DNA of 64,000 nt from positions 1,372,976 through 1,436,975 of the forward strand of contig RPFO01000027.1 of assembly GCA_009746045.1 (NCBI GenBank). The letters are read 5' to 3'. The DNA is from Mesostigma viride (lineage: Eukaryota; Streptophyta; Mesostigmatophyceae; Mesostigmatales; Mesostigmataceae). The position numbers were made by a program, and so were the translations under genes. This document shows, piece after piece, positions 1 to 12,099 of the stretch. Position 1 is the stretch's first letter. The number at the start of each line of letters is the position of its first letter. The notes under the pieces are model-generated. The model was given only the letters and a program-made list of their open reading frames with translations, was not told where the DNA came from and ran no database searches.

Positions 1-1682
1 ATTATAGGGAGCCTTCCGGCTGGCGGCCATGAGTCACGGCTCCCTGACTTCCTGGCGCATGAGGGACGCGCCTCGCTTCTCGTGCACCCGTACGTGATTA
101 ATTTCACTAGTGCGGCACGGTGCTTGGAGACGGCACGGTGCGTGGAGGCTGTTGCAACCCCGATGCGACTGGGCGATCAGGCAGGGCGGAGCCTGTACTG
201 AATCGTGGTCGGCCGGCAAACAGATGTACAGCACCTTGTTGAATTGTCGGTAGCCAACCAATTGGCTACCCCGGCATTGAGTCGACGCCTAGCTGGGTCA
301 GGGCACTCCTGGGCTCGAGTAACCGTGCATGCAGGGCGCGCCCGCGTCCGCCGCGACCGTCGGGAGTAAGGGCCCCCGGGGCTGCAAGCATATGCGGGCA
401 CGGTGCAGTTGCATGGCGACAGCACGTACTGCCGGCAGTAGTGGGGGATGACCCAGCCGGTCGTGGTTGCACTGGTTGCGCTGGTGCCGGTCGTGGTTGC
501 ATCAGAAGCAGGTGGCGGTGTCCGGTCATTGTCTCACCGCCTCAACAGTGCGCGTGCATGGTGCCGATGCCACATGATGTGGCGCTGTCGCCCCGCAGAC
601 TGCCGGTGTCCGAGTAACACCCGGTATCACTGCATAGGGCCGGTACATCCGCTCTGAGCGGACCCGGCGCTGACGCGCGCTGAGCCATGGCAGAGCACTG
701 AGGTACATGGGACGTGCGGGATCTGGCCGTCGAGGGCGAGTCACGGGGACTGTAGTAACGGCGACCCGAGACTGAGAGGCAGGCAGGATCGAGCTGCTGG
801 AGTCTGAGCACCTAGTCACTGCCCGCGACCCTGTGCATGGCTACCATCGCGCAGTGTTCGCGTCCCTCCTGTGGGCTGAGCCCGGTAGGGAGTTGTTCCT
901 TGCACCACTGGTGGAGGCCGATCGAGCGTGATTTGCAAGTGGCTCGTGTCCGCGCGCCTACGAGGTTGCATGGATGAGGGACTCAGAGCAGGGCGTTCCA
1001 TGTGCATGGCGGGCGGGCTGTGTGGGCTTCAAAACGTACTCTACCCCATGGCCATGCACTGGTACAGGGGTGGTGAGAGGCCTTCAAGCTTCGAGTGGGG
1101 GATGTGGCAATGCGCGGTGGGGACTGCATACATAGGGGCGTGTTTCTGTTGCGGGAATCGGGATCCTGGGCAAGACAGCCAAGCGGGGTGGACAGGCGGT
1201 GATCGGTCGTGCGCGGGTTGACCCCGGCCACGATCGCTGTATGTGCTTGAGCACCTGTGGGCTGGGCGCGATCGAGCCCGAGGAGCTCTTGTTTGGGACT
1301 GCGGGGTTGCTTCGGCCCTACTCCATGAGCAGCACGGTGTCTCGCAGGGGCAACGTTACTGATACGGCAGTTCCTGCAAGGCGTGTCACTCCCCGACCTG
1401 CCCATTGCATTATATAAGTGCGGGCATTGCGGGCGCTATGCAGTCCACGTCGGCGGCCTCGAGCATCACATGCTTATGGGCCGCGCAAACATCAACCGTG
1501 CTCTTGCTGTGCAAGTGTCACGGAGGGTGTGACTGCGAGCTGAGGAGTTTTCCCCCGCTTGCGGTGGAGTTCAGGCACATTGGCAGTAAGGAATGCGGGG
1601 ACCGGCGACTGCTCCGGTCTATGCACGTCGGCCGGAGTGGTGTTGTGCCTAAACTACTGCAGCTTCGTGGAGGAGTTGGCAG

Positions 1683-1897
1683 GGCGCACTCCAGTGGACA
1701 CGCTGGGGCCCTGCTAGTTTTGGGCACTTAACGTGCCATATTATCCAAGTTTCCGGTGTTGATCGACTTTGCCTGTTTCCTGCGCTGGATAGAGACGGCG
1801 GGGCGCACTCTAGTGGACACACTAGGGCCTTGCGGGCACCTGCATGCGTTCGCAGGTGCAGGGGAGGCGCACTCTAGCGGCCACGCTAGGGCTTCCC
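1683..1897. repeat. three copies of a ~32-bp repeat
   Basis: A unit starting GGCGCACTC(C/T)AG and containing GACACGCTGGGGCC (with variants) occurs at about 1683-1714, 1802-1833 and 1866-1897. The spacing is irregular, so it is a dispersed local repeat and not a strict tandem array. Parts of the unit (CTAGTGGACACACTAG in copy 2) are near-palindromic. Confidence 0.6.
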
Positions 1898-2697
1898 CCG
1901 CTATACAGCCACTCCAGCGGCGGCCAGGGACGGCCACGTTGCATGGTCGGTTGGCTCACGGCGCGCCTGTATTTGAGAGGACGCGTACAGCTGTCGGTAG
2001 TGAGGCGATGGATCAGATTCTTCTGGTGCACGCCCTCGCTTCTGAGCATGGGGCCTGCACTGCATGCTGTGCCTCACCGTCGTCGACGCTAGTAGTACTT
2101 CTTAATCGTCATGTGATTACGCGCATCAGTCGCGCTGTAAGGCTGGGTTTCGGCTGGACGGGATACATGACTGGCCACCTCGTCGGCCGGATCATCAAGT
2201 TGTATGCATGAAAAATATTCCCTCCTGCTGACAGTCCCGATTGGCTATATAAAGAGTTGCCCTTGCGTGGCAAGTCTGGGGGGACCTGGTTTCACTGGCC
2301 CGTTGGTGCACAAGGGCTGGGACATAGTACCCCTATGGTCAACATTTCATCAAGTTTGAGGCTGCTCAGGACCTCAGGACTGGTTGCGCGGGATTACATG
2401 GACTGTGCATTATTATGTGGATGGGATAGGGCACGCGGTGGCGCCCCCTAAGATGGTTCCAGTGGATCGGCGCGCCAACAACGGCGGTCGCTGAGATGGT
2501 TGTGAGAGTTTTATGACGGATAGTGGAATTATCCTGTCATCCTGTTTCATGCTACTACGTCAGGGTTGGTCCTGTGTATCAACCTCTAGAGGAATTGGTA
2601 TTACTAACCCGCGGGTGAACCGGGGTTGGGACATAGTACTCTTATAGTAGCTTACTTGTTTCCTTTCTATCTCTTGTACGGTAGGGACTACCGACCC

Positions 2698-2713
2698 CCG
2701 TGGGGGGGAGGAG
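2698..2713 (+). promoter_or_regulatory. polypurine tract before LTR
   Basis: The sequence GTGGGGGGGAGGAG directly precedes the TGTTACG start of the LTR. In LTR retroelements the plus-strand primer lies immediately upstream of the 3' LTR, so this fits a 3' LTR of an element oriented on the plus strand. Inference from position and composition. Confidence 0.5.
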
Positions 2714-3384
2714 TGTTACGTCCCGGCCCTTTTGGACGGACGTAACAATGGAATAAATTATGTAGTTTGACTTGTTGTCATAGTCCGTAGGACTTTGGGA
2801 CTCATTTCGGGACTTAATTTGGGAATTGTCCCTTGGTCAGGACTTTTGTATGGAACTATGACAGTTTGGGGATTCGGACCAGTTATTTTGGGCCTAGGTT
2901 GTTGTATGCGTGTATCTTCTAGGGGCCGGTGCAGTCGCGCCGCGCTGCGTACTTTATAGCTAGTTGAGATATTGTACTCATGCGTGGATTCTGTAGGCGA
3001 GGGTCGATGTCGACCCGAGGATCGTGTGTGGACTGCATGCTTTGGAAGGTCGGCGCCATGTCGGCGCCCCTTGCCAGCGTAGTGGCAGACCTAGGTGAAA
3101 TTGGTCCGAGGACGAGAGTCTCGTCCTCTTGGTTTGATGAATGATAAGTGCGAATACGCCTACACATTAAACCTGGGGTAACTATCCATTTGTAATTGGT
3201 ATTGCTAGCCATTATAAGTGTGTATTAAGTAGCTTGGCATCAAGTCGCGGTGCCAGATATCTCACGATTCCAGTCGTGAAGCGCAATCTGCATTAGGCCA
3301 CCTTGAATCTTCCTAATTCCGGCATGGTAGATCTTTCGCTACGTAGCTCAGGCTAGAGGTGTCTGGGCTGCATGGGACGTAACA
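2714..3384 (+). mobile_element. gypsy-type LTR (probable 3' LTR)
   Basis: This 671-bp segment begins TGTTACGTCCC and ends with its exact reverse complement GGGACGTAACA, the classic TG...CA termini with an 11-bp terminal inverted repeat. A clearly homologous copy lies inverted at 11207-11900, so this is a repeated LTR family. The flanking 5-mers do not match each other and the upstream flank is a polypurine tract. It is therefore more likely the 3' LTR of a decayed element than a solo LTR with an intact target duplication. The gypsy assignment rests on the gypsy integrase fragment at 13113-13935 and is not proven for this LTR. Confidence 0.75.
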
Positions 3385-3589
3385 CCGCCCCCCTCCTCGC
3401 CCTTACCACCGCCCCGCCCCCCCCCCCCCCCCCCCCCTACCGTCGCCACCCGTCGGTCACCACCCATCTCCACCGACGCAGAGGCCGCCACACCAGCCCT
3501 TTCCTACTCCGTCAACCTCCCCCCCCTCCTGCCACCACCCTTCCCACCGCCCACCATGATGACCTTCGCCCATAACTGACACCCTGACT
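3385..3589. other. C-rich spacer after LTR
   Basis: This short low-complexity stretch includes an uninterrupted run of about 20 C near 3417-3437 and C/A-rich sequence after it. The proline-rich open frames here are products of composition. No gene is seen. Confidence 0.6.
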
Positions 3590-6290
3590 GCAGTGCGCTA
3601 CGCCCGGTCCGTGGGGACCTTGATGAGGACGCCGACCACGAGCGGAAATACCGGTGCCGGTAGGTGTACCTGGTGCCATGGGGGCCCAGGCGGACGTCCA
3701 CGCGCTGGCCCAGGGTGCTCGCAACGCTGCCATTTTTGCGGGCTTTCAGTTACGGCCCGCGCCCGCGCCCCGTTGCTGACAGCCAAGCACCTGCCGGCCA
3801 TGATGCCCCACCGCCGACCCGGCCCGGCCCGCTCGGCTACCAACAGGACCCAATTGAAGGTCCAGGCCGCCCGGCACCGCCCGCTCAAGCGTAACCAGGA
3901 CCCGCTAGTGAAACCAGTTCTCAAGGCGCCCGCCCTTGTGGAGGCCTACACACATGCTTAGGACGCAGAGGCGGCCCAGTGCATCGCGGATGCCAAGGCG
4001 CCTGCCAAGCTCGCAGGGCAAGGAAATGTGGTACTACCTCAACTGGCTCGGCCGGGCGGCCGGCGGCAGCGCACCCTGGTGGAGCACACGAGGGACGGCG
4101 CGGCGCCGGTAAGCCTTGACCGTTGGTTGGCCCACAATGTTTCCTTGACAGGTGCATGGGGCTCGCGCCCCCCCCCCCACCGCTTCAACCCGACGAGACG
4201 GCCGCCCGTCTCAGTGTTGCTGGACCCCCGCCGCCGCCTGCGCCGGGCGCCCTCCTCGGCCGCGGACTACCAAGTCCCCGCCTTGAAGGAGGGCTGCCTT
4301 GCCACCAACGATGTCGTCCACCCCTTCACTTGAAGGAAGTTGGACGCCGCCCTTGCTCGCTCAGTGCGCCGGTACGATGCCGGCGGCGGTCGGTGCCGAC
4401 CACCTTTCGGTCGAACTGCTGAAGATCGACCCCTGACCTGGCGGTGCGGGAGCTTCAGCTGACTATCTGCAAAGTTCTGTGTTGATCTGCGATCTCCGAT
4501 GTGCCTCCTGCCTCCGCCTGCTGAGTGGCAGACGGCCATCCGAGTCATGCTGTACAAGAAGGGTTCTGCTGCTGACCCCGGTAACTGTCGGGGCGTCTGC
4601 AGGCTGCCTCCAGAGCTAGTGCCGCGCTGAAGGTCTGTATGCCGCATGATGCTGCACAGGCTCCGCGCCGCGCTGCCGACCCACACCTGGGTGAGTCTCA
4701 GACGGGTTTCCGTCGTGGCCGTAACACTGTCATGGCTATATTTATCGCGCACGGGCTGCATGGTGGAGGAGGTGCGTCGCATTTGCCCTGATGGTTTTCT
4801 GCTGGTCTTCATTTTTGTGTACTATCTATATTATCAAGGCTTTCGACACGGTCCTCTGGGAGGCTCTTAATTGGGCCATCCTAGCTGTGGATCGCGTGCC
4901 ACCGGCATCAGTTATTGTTGCTGCATGCCATTCAGTTCGCCGGCTGTATGAGGGGGTTGGGCAGGCTGCGAGTAGTGCGGATTGCAGAAGGCACCACCCC
5001 ACCATTCCCCCTTCACCACGGGGTGTGGCAAGGTTGTGTCCTGTCCCCATATCTGTTCATTATTGTCGTCATTCCGTGGGGCGGCGCCAGGCACGTGCAC
5101 GCTCTTAACGGGGGTTCGAGCCTGGCTTCGACATCCTTAACGATCGCAAACATGGCGGCGGTGGCCATGGCTAGTAACCGCCTGTCCGACCTGATTTACG
5201 CGGACGGTACCACCCTCATCCAGCGTCCCGAGCACATGCAGACCTGGCTGGACTGTTTGGGCTTCATGGAGGCGGCGCGGGCGGTGGTGTACGTTGGAGA
5301 TTATTAGTGTCAAACCGTGGCGATGGTGAGTGCATGGGGCTACCGGTTGCCCGCCAAAGCCATCATTGGCTGCTAGACGGGACGGAGGTCGATCCCGTTC
5401 CGTGATCGTTTCAAACTGCTGGGGAGTGAGTGGGGAGCATGCTCCGGGCTCCCCGGCCCCGCCGACGATGTGGACATGCACCCGCATCGCGGCCTGGCCA
5501 TGGGCCCGGCTCCGTTCGCTCAACGCCTACTGGCGCTCGAAGGACCTGGTCGAGGACCGCAAGCGCGGAGTGCTCTTCAAGGTCCTGGTCCTCACCGACC
5601 TCACGGTGCTCACCTAGCTATGGCGCCAAGGCATGGACGCTCATGGACAAGATGTCCACCCGGCTGGACGGCACAGTTTACAGGATGCTCCGACAGGTCC
5701 TGAATGTAGGGTTTTCCACACATAATAGGTCATTAGAGTCTTTGTATAAATAAGGGCATGCCTCGCATTACAGACGATAATAGGCAGTGTAGGATAGCAT
5801 TCTGGACATCTTGCTCGAACCATGGGACAGGTAGACACCGCCCTTGGTCTGGCCGGCACCCAGCCGCTTGACCAGCCAGGGCGGCATATCCTGACCTGGC
5901 CTGGCCCCAAGGACATTCCCAGAAAGGTTCGTAAACCTGCCCTGAACTATACACAGCAGTTGCCGGCCGACCGAGACTATAGTGGTCCCAGCCCAGTTTG
6001 AACACCGCATTTCCTCCCTCTCTCTTGCTTGGACTGCTCTATGCAGAACAAGAAGAGGTGCATGGCAGACCATTTTCTAGGCCCACACGCCAGCCCCTGC
6101 GGGCAAGCCCCCCCCCCCATGCAGGAGGAAGGCACGCTTCGCTGAGTAGATCGAGTAGTTAGGATTTTCTAGATTAGAGTTAGCTTAGTTAGGTTTCGCG
6201 GCTTCGCCTCCATCCAACCATATCACGCAAGGGAATACGTGGTACATGATCTCCCCACAGATACGTCATGTTTACAATTTTGTTTTCTAA
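3590..6290 (+). pseudogene. LINE ORF2 remnant (family A), RT to 3' end
   Basis: This is a decayed non-LTR retrotransposon. In shifting plus-strand frames it shows reverse-transcriptase landmarks in order: a LYKKG..ADPGNCRG block near 4550, GESQTGFRRGRNT near 4690-4730, KAFDTVLWEAL near 4840, GVWQGCVLSPYLFIIV near 5025-5075 and LIYADGTTL near 5190-5215. In the last, the catalytic second aspartate of YADD reads as G. An RT thumb-like segment (MLRQVLNVGFS) lies near 5685-5720. The C-terminal tail and 3' UTR run to about 6290 and resemble the copies at 15200-15700 and 46815-47140. Upstream (3590-4440) are alanine/proline-rich fragments of the region before the RT. Many frameshifts and stops show it is dead. 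Confidence 0.75.
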
Positions 6291-7010
6291 GTTTAAGTTC
6301 AATTCTTAGGCACAGGCGCCTGGGCCTAGCCGCCAGCCGGGCACCTGGCCCACACAGATCAGCTAGTAGACACATCATATAGAGTAGCTGGCACCAAGCT
6401 CGTCCAGCACGGGCGTTAATTTTGTCCTCACATGGCGTGCCGGCCCCAGGCCGCGCGCGGCCGGCCGGGCCGCCATCCGTGGACTTTCCGCGATAGGCTA
6501 GCCGCTAGGCATGGACATGTACCCTAGACGGGACGGGCTCACACCCGGGCAGCCTCCTGGTTTGTCTGTAGTGTTAATTAATTAATTAATAAGCACGTGA
6601 CTGCGTCACGAGGGTGCCAATACAGAGTAAAGGAACCTTCAACCCTATATATACACAGCGAGAAGGAGGGAGGGCGCCCTAGCTTCTCTCACTGCCGCAA
6701 TAGGGGCAGGCCACAGAGCGCTCTCTCCACGGCATGGTGCATCATGCCGGGGCGCCTCTGTTACTAGTATGGACTGGCAGATCATTGGCTCGAAAGGATA
6801 GATGGCAAGTAGTGTGAAGGAGACCACCCCCAAGTCAGTGGGGGCTCCGCGTGTGACCCAGTTTGGCATTCATAGCAGTTCGATCGGGCCGTGGTGCCCA
6901 CAACAACCCTATCATTAGGATATATAGATAGCTAGCATCACCCATTCTGTCCAATGTTCCCCTCCCACTGCAGTCATGAGGACTTATGATCACGCGACGC
7001 AGTCACGTGT
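6291..7010 (+). pseudogene. LINE ORF2 C-terminus and 3' UTR (family B)
   Basis: Frames here match the ORF2 C-terminus seen better at 38177-38560 (minus) and 51330-51582 (plus). Shared pieces are ILRHRRLGLA, RRDGLTPGQPPGLSV, KDRWQVV and KETTPKSVGAPRVT. The 3' UTR ends with the family palindrome at 6991-7009. The copy is interrupted at about 6571-6768 by the 3' end of another LINE in the opposite orientation. It is a pseudogene. Confidence 0.7.
6571..6768 (-). mobile_element. LINE 3'-end insertion (family C), minus strand
   Basis: About 200 bp starting with TTAATTAATTAATTAA (about 6574-6590), then CACGTGACTGCGTCACG at 6594-6610, interrupts the family B coding frame between PPGLSV and KDRWQVV. 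The same sequence occurs in plus orientation at about 8490-8700. It behaves as a 5'-truncated insertion of a LINE 3' end: tail, hairpin palindrome, then UTR. Confidence 0.7.
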
Positions 7011-7029
7011 ACATTACTCAATGCTATCT

Positions 7030-8277
7030 CTTTCCATGGGATGTCCACTGCTTTGGCGCCGGCCAGCGGGATTTTTGCATCTTGGAAATCTTTACGATCA
7101 CGAAGGAACAATGTGGCGATGTTACCAAGTTCCTGGCCCGCCATGACGAATTTTTCCTGCCCCTGGCGACAAGGTCACCAAGCCCGACTGGGAATGGCTG
7201 CTTCAAGAACCGGAGGCGTTCTTGAAGGCAGTCATCATGTGCAGCTACCTGCGCTGCGACGCCCAGGACATCACCCAGATTGGCTACAATAACGCTGGCC
7301 TCAGGAGCCTCCTGCATGAGCGCAGACGGGCAGCCACAGCATCTCAGCAGCATCCCCGCAGAGCGGCACCCCCCCCAGCACGGACTCCATCCGAGCTGCA
7401 GTGGCGGAGCCAGCTGGCGCCGATGGCTGAGCAGCTCGCCGCCCTGAACGCGCCTGACGGCCCACTCAACACTCTCTCGGCCAAGGTCAACAACATTGAA
7501 GCCAGAGTCGCACTTAACCTCCAGCCCCAGTTTACTGCTACGCAAGAGCACATTGCCACAAAAGTTTCCGAGGCCACAGCCACTGTGACCACCCGCCTTA
7601 ACCAGGTGGAAGGCCGAGTCGGCCAAGCCGGCACCGTGAAACTTGAGGCAGTTGCTACCAAGGTAGACGCCCTGGCCACGCAGGTCCCCGAGATCGCCGA
7701 GCGAACGGCCCCCATCGCCGCCCAACCTGCTGGTAGCTAGGGCTAGCGATGACCCCTCGACTCGATCGCGCCTCCTGGGAGGACCTGCTCAAGAGCCAGG
7801 CATCCTCTACCACGACCCCCATCACCACCAAGCTCCAGGAGCTGGAAGACACGCGCCGCGAGGCCGCTGACCGCGACCGTCGCCGCTGCCGGGTCATCCT
7901 CAGGCGCTTCGACATGCAGCCGGAGGAGACCCCAGACAGTCTCTCTTCTCGACGAGCTGAAGAAAAAACTCTTGGCGTTCATGGAGCTGCCAGGTGCGGC
8001 ACTGCAGGGCGCCTACCGCCTGCCCCATCCAGTGGTCCTCACCTTCAGCGACATCACAGCCCGAGTTCGGTTCCTCTCTCGCCGCAAGAAGCTGGTGGAC
8101 ACCTCCTGGTCGCTTGACGACGACCTGACGCCAGCCCAGTAGCAGCAACGCCGCGATCAGTGGCCCGACTACATCCGCCACAAGACCAACCCCGAGAAGC
8201 CCCAAGTGTACTGGCAGGGCGGGGACCTTTATGTCAACAAGAAACTGTGGAAGCCCCCCCGGGCTTCCCCGGGATAG
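7030..8277 (+). pseudogene. L1-type LINE ORF1 (RNA-binding protein), frameshifted
   Basis: The N-terminal part (about 7046-7740) is rich in heptad-like, Ala/Val/Gln sequence (e.g. LSAKVNNIEARV and ATKVDALATQVPEIAE), consistent with the coiled coil of L1 ORF1p. After a stop at about 7738 the product continues near 7750-8277 in changing frames. It has an RRM-like start (CRVILRRFDM), a segment LLAFMELPGAALQGAYRLP, then RVRFLSRRKKLV, SWSLDDDLT and the end VYWQGGDLYVNKKLW. The same order occurs in the ORF1 split by the copia element (62975-63714 plus 52082-52249), which supports the call. Several frameshifts and an in-frame TAG near 8140 make it a pseudogene. Confidence 0.75.
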
Positions 8278-8489
8278 AGCACTCAAGCTAGTTGTCAAGC
8301 TGGGGGCAATCGATTATGGGATAGTTTAGGCATTACAGCACTTGAAACGATATTAGCGCACAGCGTTATAGTACCTTCAATTAGCTATGGCACCTTGTTG
8401 TGGTCATCAGCTTGCGCCTTAATTAGCCCACGTCTTGAGCCCACCTCACATTTGTAGCATAAGCTATGCGTCAGCCTACCTATGGTATT

Positions 8490-8700
8490 GCACTGGTTGT
8501 ATTGCACCCACAGTGTTGCGCCCCGGCACGATGCACCATGCCGTGGAATGAGCGCTCTGTGGCCTGCCCCTATTGCGGCAGTGAGAGAAGCTAGGGCGCC
8601 CTCCCTCCTTCAGTCCTTCTCGCTGTGTATATAGGGTTGAAGGTTCCTTTACTCTGTATTGGCACCCATGTGACGCAGTCACGTGCTTATTAAGGGGAGG
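8490..8700 (+). mobile_element. LINE 3' end (family C), plus strand
   Basis: This noncoding segment is nearly the reverse complement of 6585-6768. It ends with the palindrome CATGTGACGCAGTCACGTG (8667-8685) and a short TTATTAA tail. It includes a TATA-like GTGTATATAGGG near 8625. It is the 3' terminus of a LINE following ORF1 remnants, though whether it belongs to the same element is unknown. Confidence 0.65.
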
Positions 8701-10960
8701 GTCCCATGGAAATGTATCAAAACTGAAGCCCCCTAATTAATAACTACAGAAATGCAACTGACAACCACTGAATGATGTTTGGGGACCATAAACATGATGT
8801 TTGGGCATGCATACCACCACTTGTTGGGGGTACTACCCCCAGCCATACACCGGCTATGAGCTAAAAATAGAAAAAAACGCTGTCCGGGGCACATCTTGCC
8901 CAGAACAGTGGGAGAACCAGTTGCATGAAAAAAGTAATACCCATATAAAAATGTCATGGGACATGGTTTCTACCTAATTGGATCAACAAAATCAGCACAT
9001 CCCTTTGAGTTATTAATTTTTGGGCCAAAAATACGCTTTTTTAGGCGGGGCGTCCCCATACACACTCATAACACATCAATTAGGCCTAAAAAGTAATAGT
9101 CAAATTCTGTCATGACCATAGAAGGCACTGTCAAAGTTTGGTGGCATTCTGAGCTCAGCTGTAGCAGTTATTAATTTTGGTTGGCCACCTGTGCAGACGC
9201 TAAGGAAGGCATTAGTGAGTATTAAGGCACACTAACACTTCCTATGCCATCCAAAAGGCTCCTGACCATGCCCAATTCGACCACAATGTACAAGGAGGTG
9301 GCTGGGCACGTCATGTGCCCTTGCCTTACCTCGACACGGGCAACCTGTTGCGTGTGTGCACAACAATGAGGAAGGTAGCTCTACATGCCTAGCCAACACT
9401 TCTAAAGCGTATTCCAGGTTTATGGTGTGGGCATCATCCCAAAACCAAGCTCAAACACACCCTAGAAAGCCATATCCACTAATCGCCCAACAAGGGTAAC
9501 AACAGACAGTCCACAGAGAAAGCAGAATTATCATACATGCTGATTGCCAAGGCTTCTTACCATGGTTACCTTGCCTTGCTAGCATATGAATTAGGGCTCT
9601 CCCATTTTAGTGGGAGAAAGGCCAACAAGACAACGATAACCCCTACCTACGTGCAGTTCCACCCATGCAGTATGCCCCTCAGAAAAACCACTGCCACCTT
9701 TCTTTCCAGCGCAATTGTTTGCCAAGAAACAAACTCAAGCTTGTGAGCCTCTAACCACAATGAAGCCTCTGCTAAGAAAGGCCGCGTCAATATTCACGCA
9801 AAACTGAGTGCTGCTAGCAATCTCCTTCCAAGAAACCACTCAGCAAATCCCTGACAACTTGACGATATGCCACGGTCACACTTTGACACGTCCCAGCCAT
9901 GCAACGTACATAAAAACCACTGAAAGGTGCCAGGAATCTGGCGATGCGCAGCACGGAATGGCATTATACCTGGCGCTAACTGCACGGAAAAAAGCCGAAA
10001 ACTTGCGTTGATAGCCCATAAAGGAAGCGAACATTCATAGGGTCACGTTGATCACACGATCGTACCATTACCGGAATTGTCCTTCGCCCAGCGGCGCAAG
10101 AAAGAACAACCCTCCATGGAATTATATAATAAGACGCGCATCCCGAGAGCCTGGAGAGTGTCTTACCGATCATGACGGAAATCTTGCCGAAACCCAGCAA
10201 ATTTTTTAAAGCTTTACCAATAACAATTTAAACGCATCCTTGACGCTAGGTAAAGCCCATAAAACCTGACAATCACCGCCGCCAGTGTGCATTCTAATTT
10301 ATTCCTCTCGACGAAAACATCAGATTGGACCCCTGTGGCGATGGTCATCAATAAAATCATCGACACTGCAAAAAACGCGAACTCCGCTACGAAGTAGTAT
10401 CATTTACTCATCGTCTTTAAGATAATCGTTCAGTTTCTCTGCATTCCGCGAGCTATCTTTTTCTACTCTGCCTGAAAGCACGTCGCCATGGCCAGCTCCG
10501 GTAGGGGTGCGGGCACCGTGCACCACTTTTTCACGGTACGGACGGGTACCGCGAATTTTTCGGCGCCAAAAATATTCGCGCCGGGACCGTCCCCTTAATC
10601 ACTAAATTAATCTCTTTCCATCCGCATCCGGTCCGGCAGCCCTTTTGTGCTCACCGTTCTGTCTCCCTCCATGCAGGTCTTCCTGCAGGACAGCCGCTTG
10701 GCTTCGCGATCTTCGTGCCTTTCCGATCTCAGACGACTACTTTAGCCCTCACACAACGCTGGACCGCCATGCATCCAGGATCGAATAGTATGTTGTCTCA
10801 TGCACGTTCAGCCCCCGCAACTGGTAGCACCAGAGCTAGGCCGGCCATGCATGCACCAGTGTGGCGGTCTTGTCCCATGATCAAGCAAAAGGTGGGAGCA
10901 TCAACATGTGCGCGAGGATGAGGATCGAGGGTCAATGCGGGTTGGGACAAGCAACAATAT
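8701..10960. other. AT-rich stretch without recognised gene
   Basis: There are only short open frames with no protein-like signature. A segment near 8720-8900 shares wording (GGGGGTACTACCCCC, CTAAAAATAG) with noncoding DNA elsewhere in the window, hinting at old repeats. I see no gene, RNA or clear mobile-element boundary. Confidence 0.5.
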
Positions 10961-11995
10961 TAATTAATTAACTAATTAATTAGTCTCGTGTCCCGGCCGT
11001 TGGGGGACCACGGAGCACTGAATTCCCCAGTTTGAGATATAGTGGAAGTCTCCCCAAGACGTCAATACAGTATGTACATGCATGTATGTCCACAGCTAGC
11101 TAGTCTAAAATACGGGCCTCAAGTGAGGCCTCGAGCTAATCTTGCACGCAAACTATGCCTACCATGCTTTTTATATTTCCTAGGACCCACAGTTGGGGGG
11201 TCATAGTGTTACGTACGTCCCAGGGTTTACACTCCTAACCTGAGCTACGTAGCGAAAGATCAACCATGCCGGAATTAGGAAGATTCAAGGTGGCCTAATG
11301 CAGATTGCGCTTCACGACGGGGGTCGTGAGATATCTGGCACAGCGACTTGATGCCAAGCTAATTAACACACTTATAATGCAGGTTAATACACACTTATAA
11401 TGGCTAGCAAGACCAATTACAAATGGATAGTTGCCCCAGGTTTAACGTGAAGGCGTCATCGCACTTAACATTCATCAAACCAAGAGGACGAGACTTTCGT
11501 CCTCAGACCAATGTCACCTAGGTCTGCCACCAAGCTGGCAAGGGGCGCCGACATGGTGCCGACCTTCCAACACATGCAGTCCACACAAGATCCTCGGGTC
11601 GACATCGACCCTCGCCTACAGAATCCACGCATATATGAGTACAATATCTCAACCAGCTATAAAGTACGCAGCGCGGCGCGACTGCACCGGCCCCTAGAAG
11701 ATCGCATACATCAACCTAGGCCCAAAATAACTGGTCCGAATCACACAAACTATCATAGTTCCAGTACAAAAGGCCTGACCAAGGGACAATTCCCAAATTA
11801 TGTCCCGAAATGAGTCCCAAAGTCCTACGGACTATGACAACAAGCCAAAATACATAATTTATTCCATTGTTGCGCCCGTTCCAAGGGTTGGGCCGCAACA
11901 CGTCGTCTTTGACAATGTCCGCCCAACTCTGTGTGTCCTGCATATCCGACCATATCTGAGTAAGAGGGGTTGAGCGGATGACGCCAACAGCGTCT
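10961..11995 (+). repeat. LINE-like 3' repeat (family D) split by a solo LTR
   Basis: The flanks 10961-11206 and 11901-11995 together match the uninterrupted copy at about 45290-45680. Shared words are GTTGGGGGACC, AGATATAGTGGAAGTC, CTCGAGCTAATCTTGCACGCAA, CCTAGGACCCACA and GGGGTTGAGCGGATGACGCCAACAG (in part). The TTAATTAATTAA run at its left edge resembles the LINE tails. No coding sequence is seen. Confidence 0.7.
11207..11900 (-). mobile_element. solo LTR, same family as 2714-3384
   Basis: This 694-bp LTR starts TGTTACGTACG and ends GCCGCAACA in plus orientation, so it is inverted relative to the first copy. Over most of its length it matches that copy with scattered differences and a short internal duplication (TTATAAGTGTGT repeated near 11370-11400). 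The flanks CATAG (11202-11206) and CGTCG (11901-11905) are each one change from CGTAG, the sequence found at the empty site near 45560. It is therefore an old insertion with a decayed 5-bp target duplication. Confidence 0.8.
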
Positions 11996-12099
11996 ATATA
12001 GGTGTCTCGCTATATAGGTAAGATATAGGTGTCTCGCTACGATAGTAGGAATAGTTTTCTGATGAGAGGAGAAATTATGACTGGGACAAGATTAACAAT

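Larger units (their letters stand above)
1..2713. other. GC-rich stretch without recognised gene
   Basis: No open frame here gives a recognisable protein on either strand; the open frames are short, arginine/proline-rich and mutually overlapping, as expected by chance in GC-rich DNA. A TATA-like CTATATAAAG lies near 2245. The last 15 or so bases are purine-rich and abut the LTR at 2714, so part of this stretch may be the decayed 3' internal region of the gypsy-type element that owned that LTR. That assignment is inference. Confidence 0.4.

Noticed and set aside
928-1731. Short cysteine- or arginine-rich frames at the left end
   Set aside because: No recognised domain, overlapping frames on both strands, and composition alone explains the openness.
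6585-8700. ~180-bp inverted repeats as ends of a DNA transposon carrying ORF1
   Set aside because: Each copy ends in the LINE palindrome and TTAATTAA-like tail, and the first interrupts a LINE coding frame. They are better explained as two LINE 3' ends in opposite orientation.
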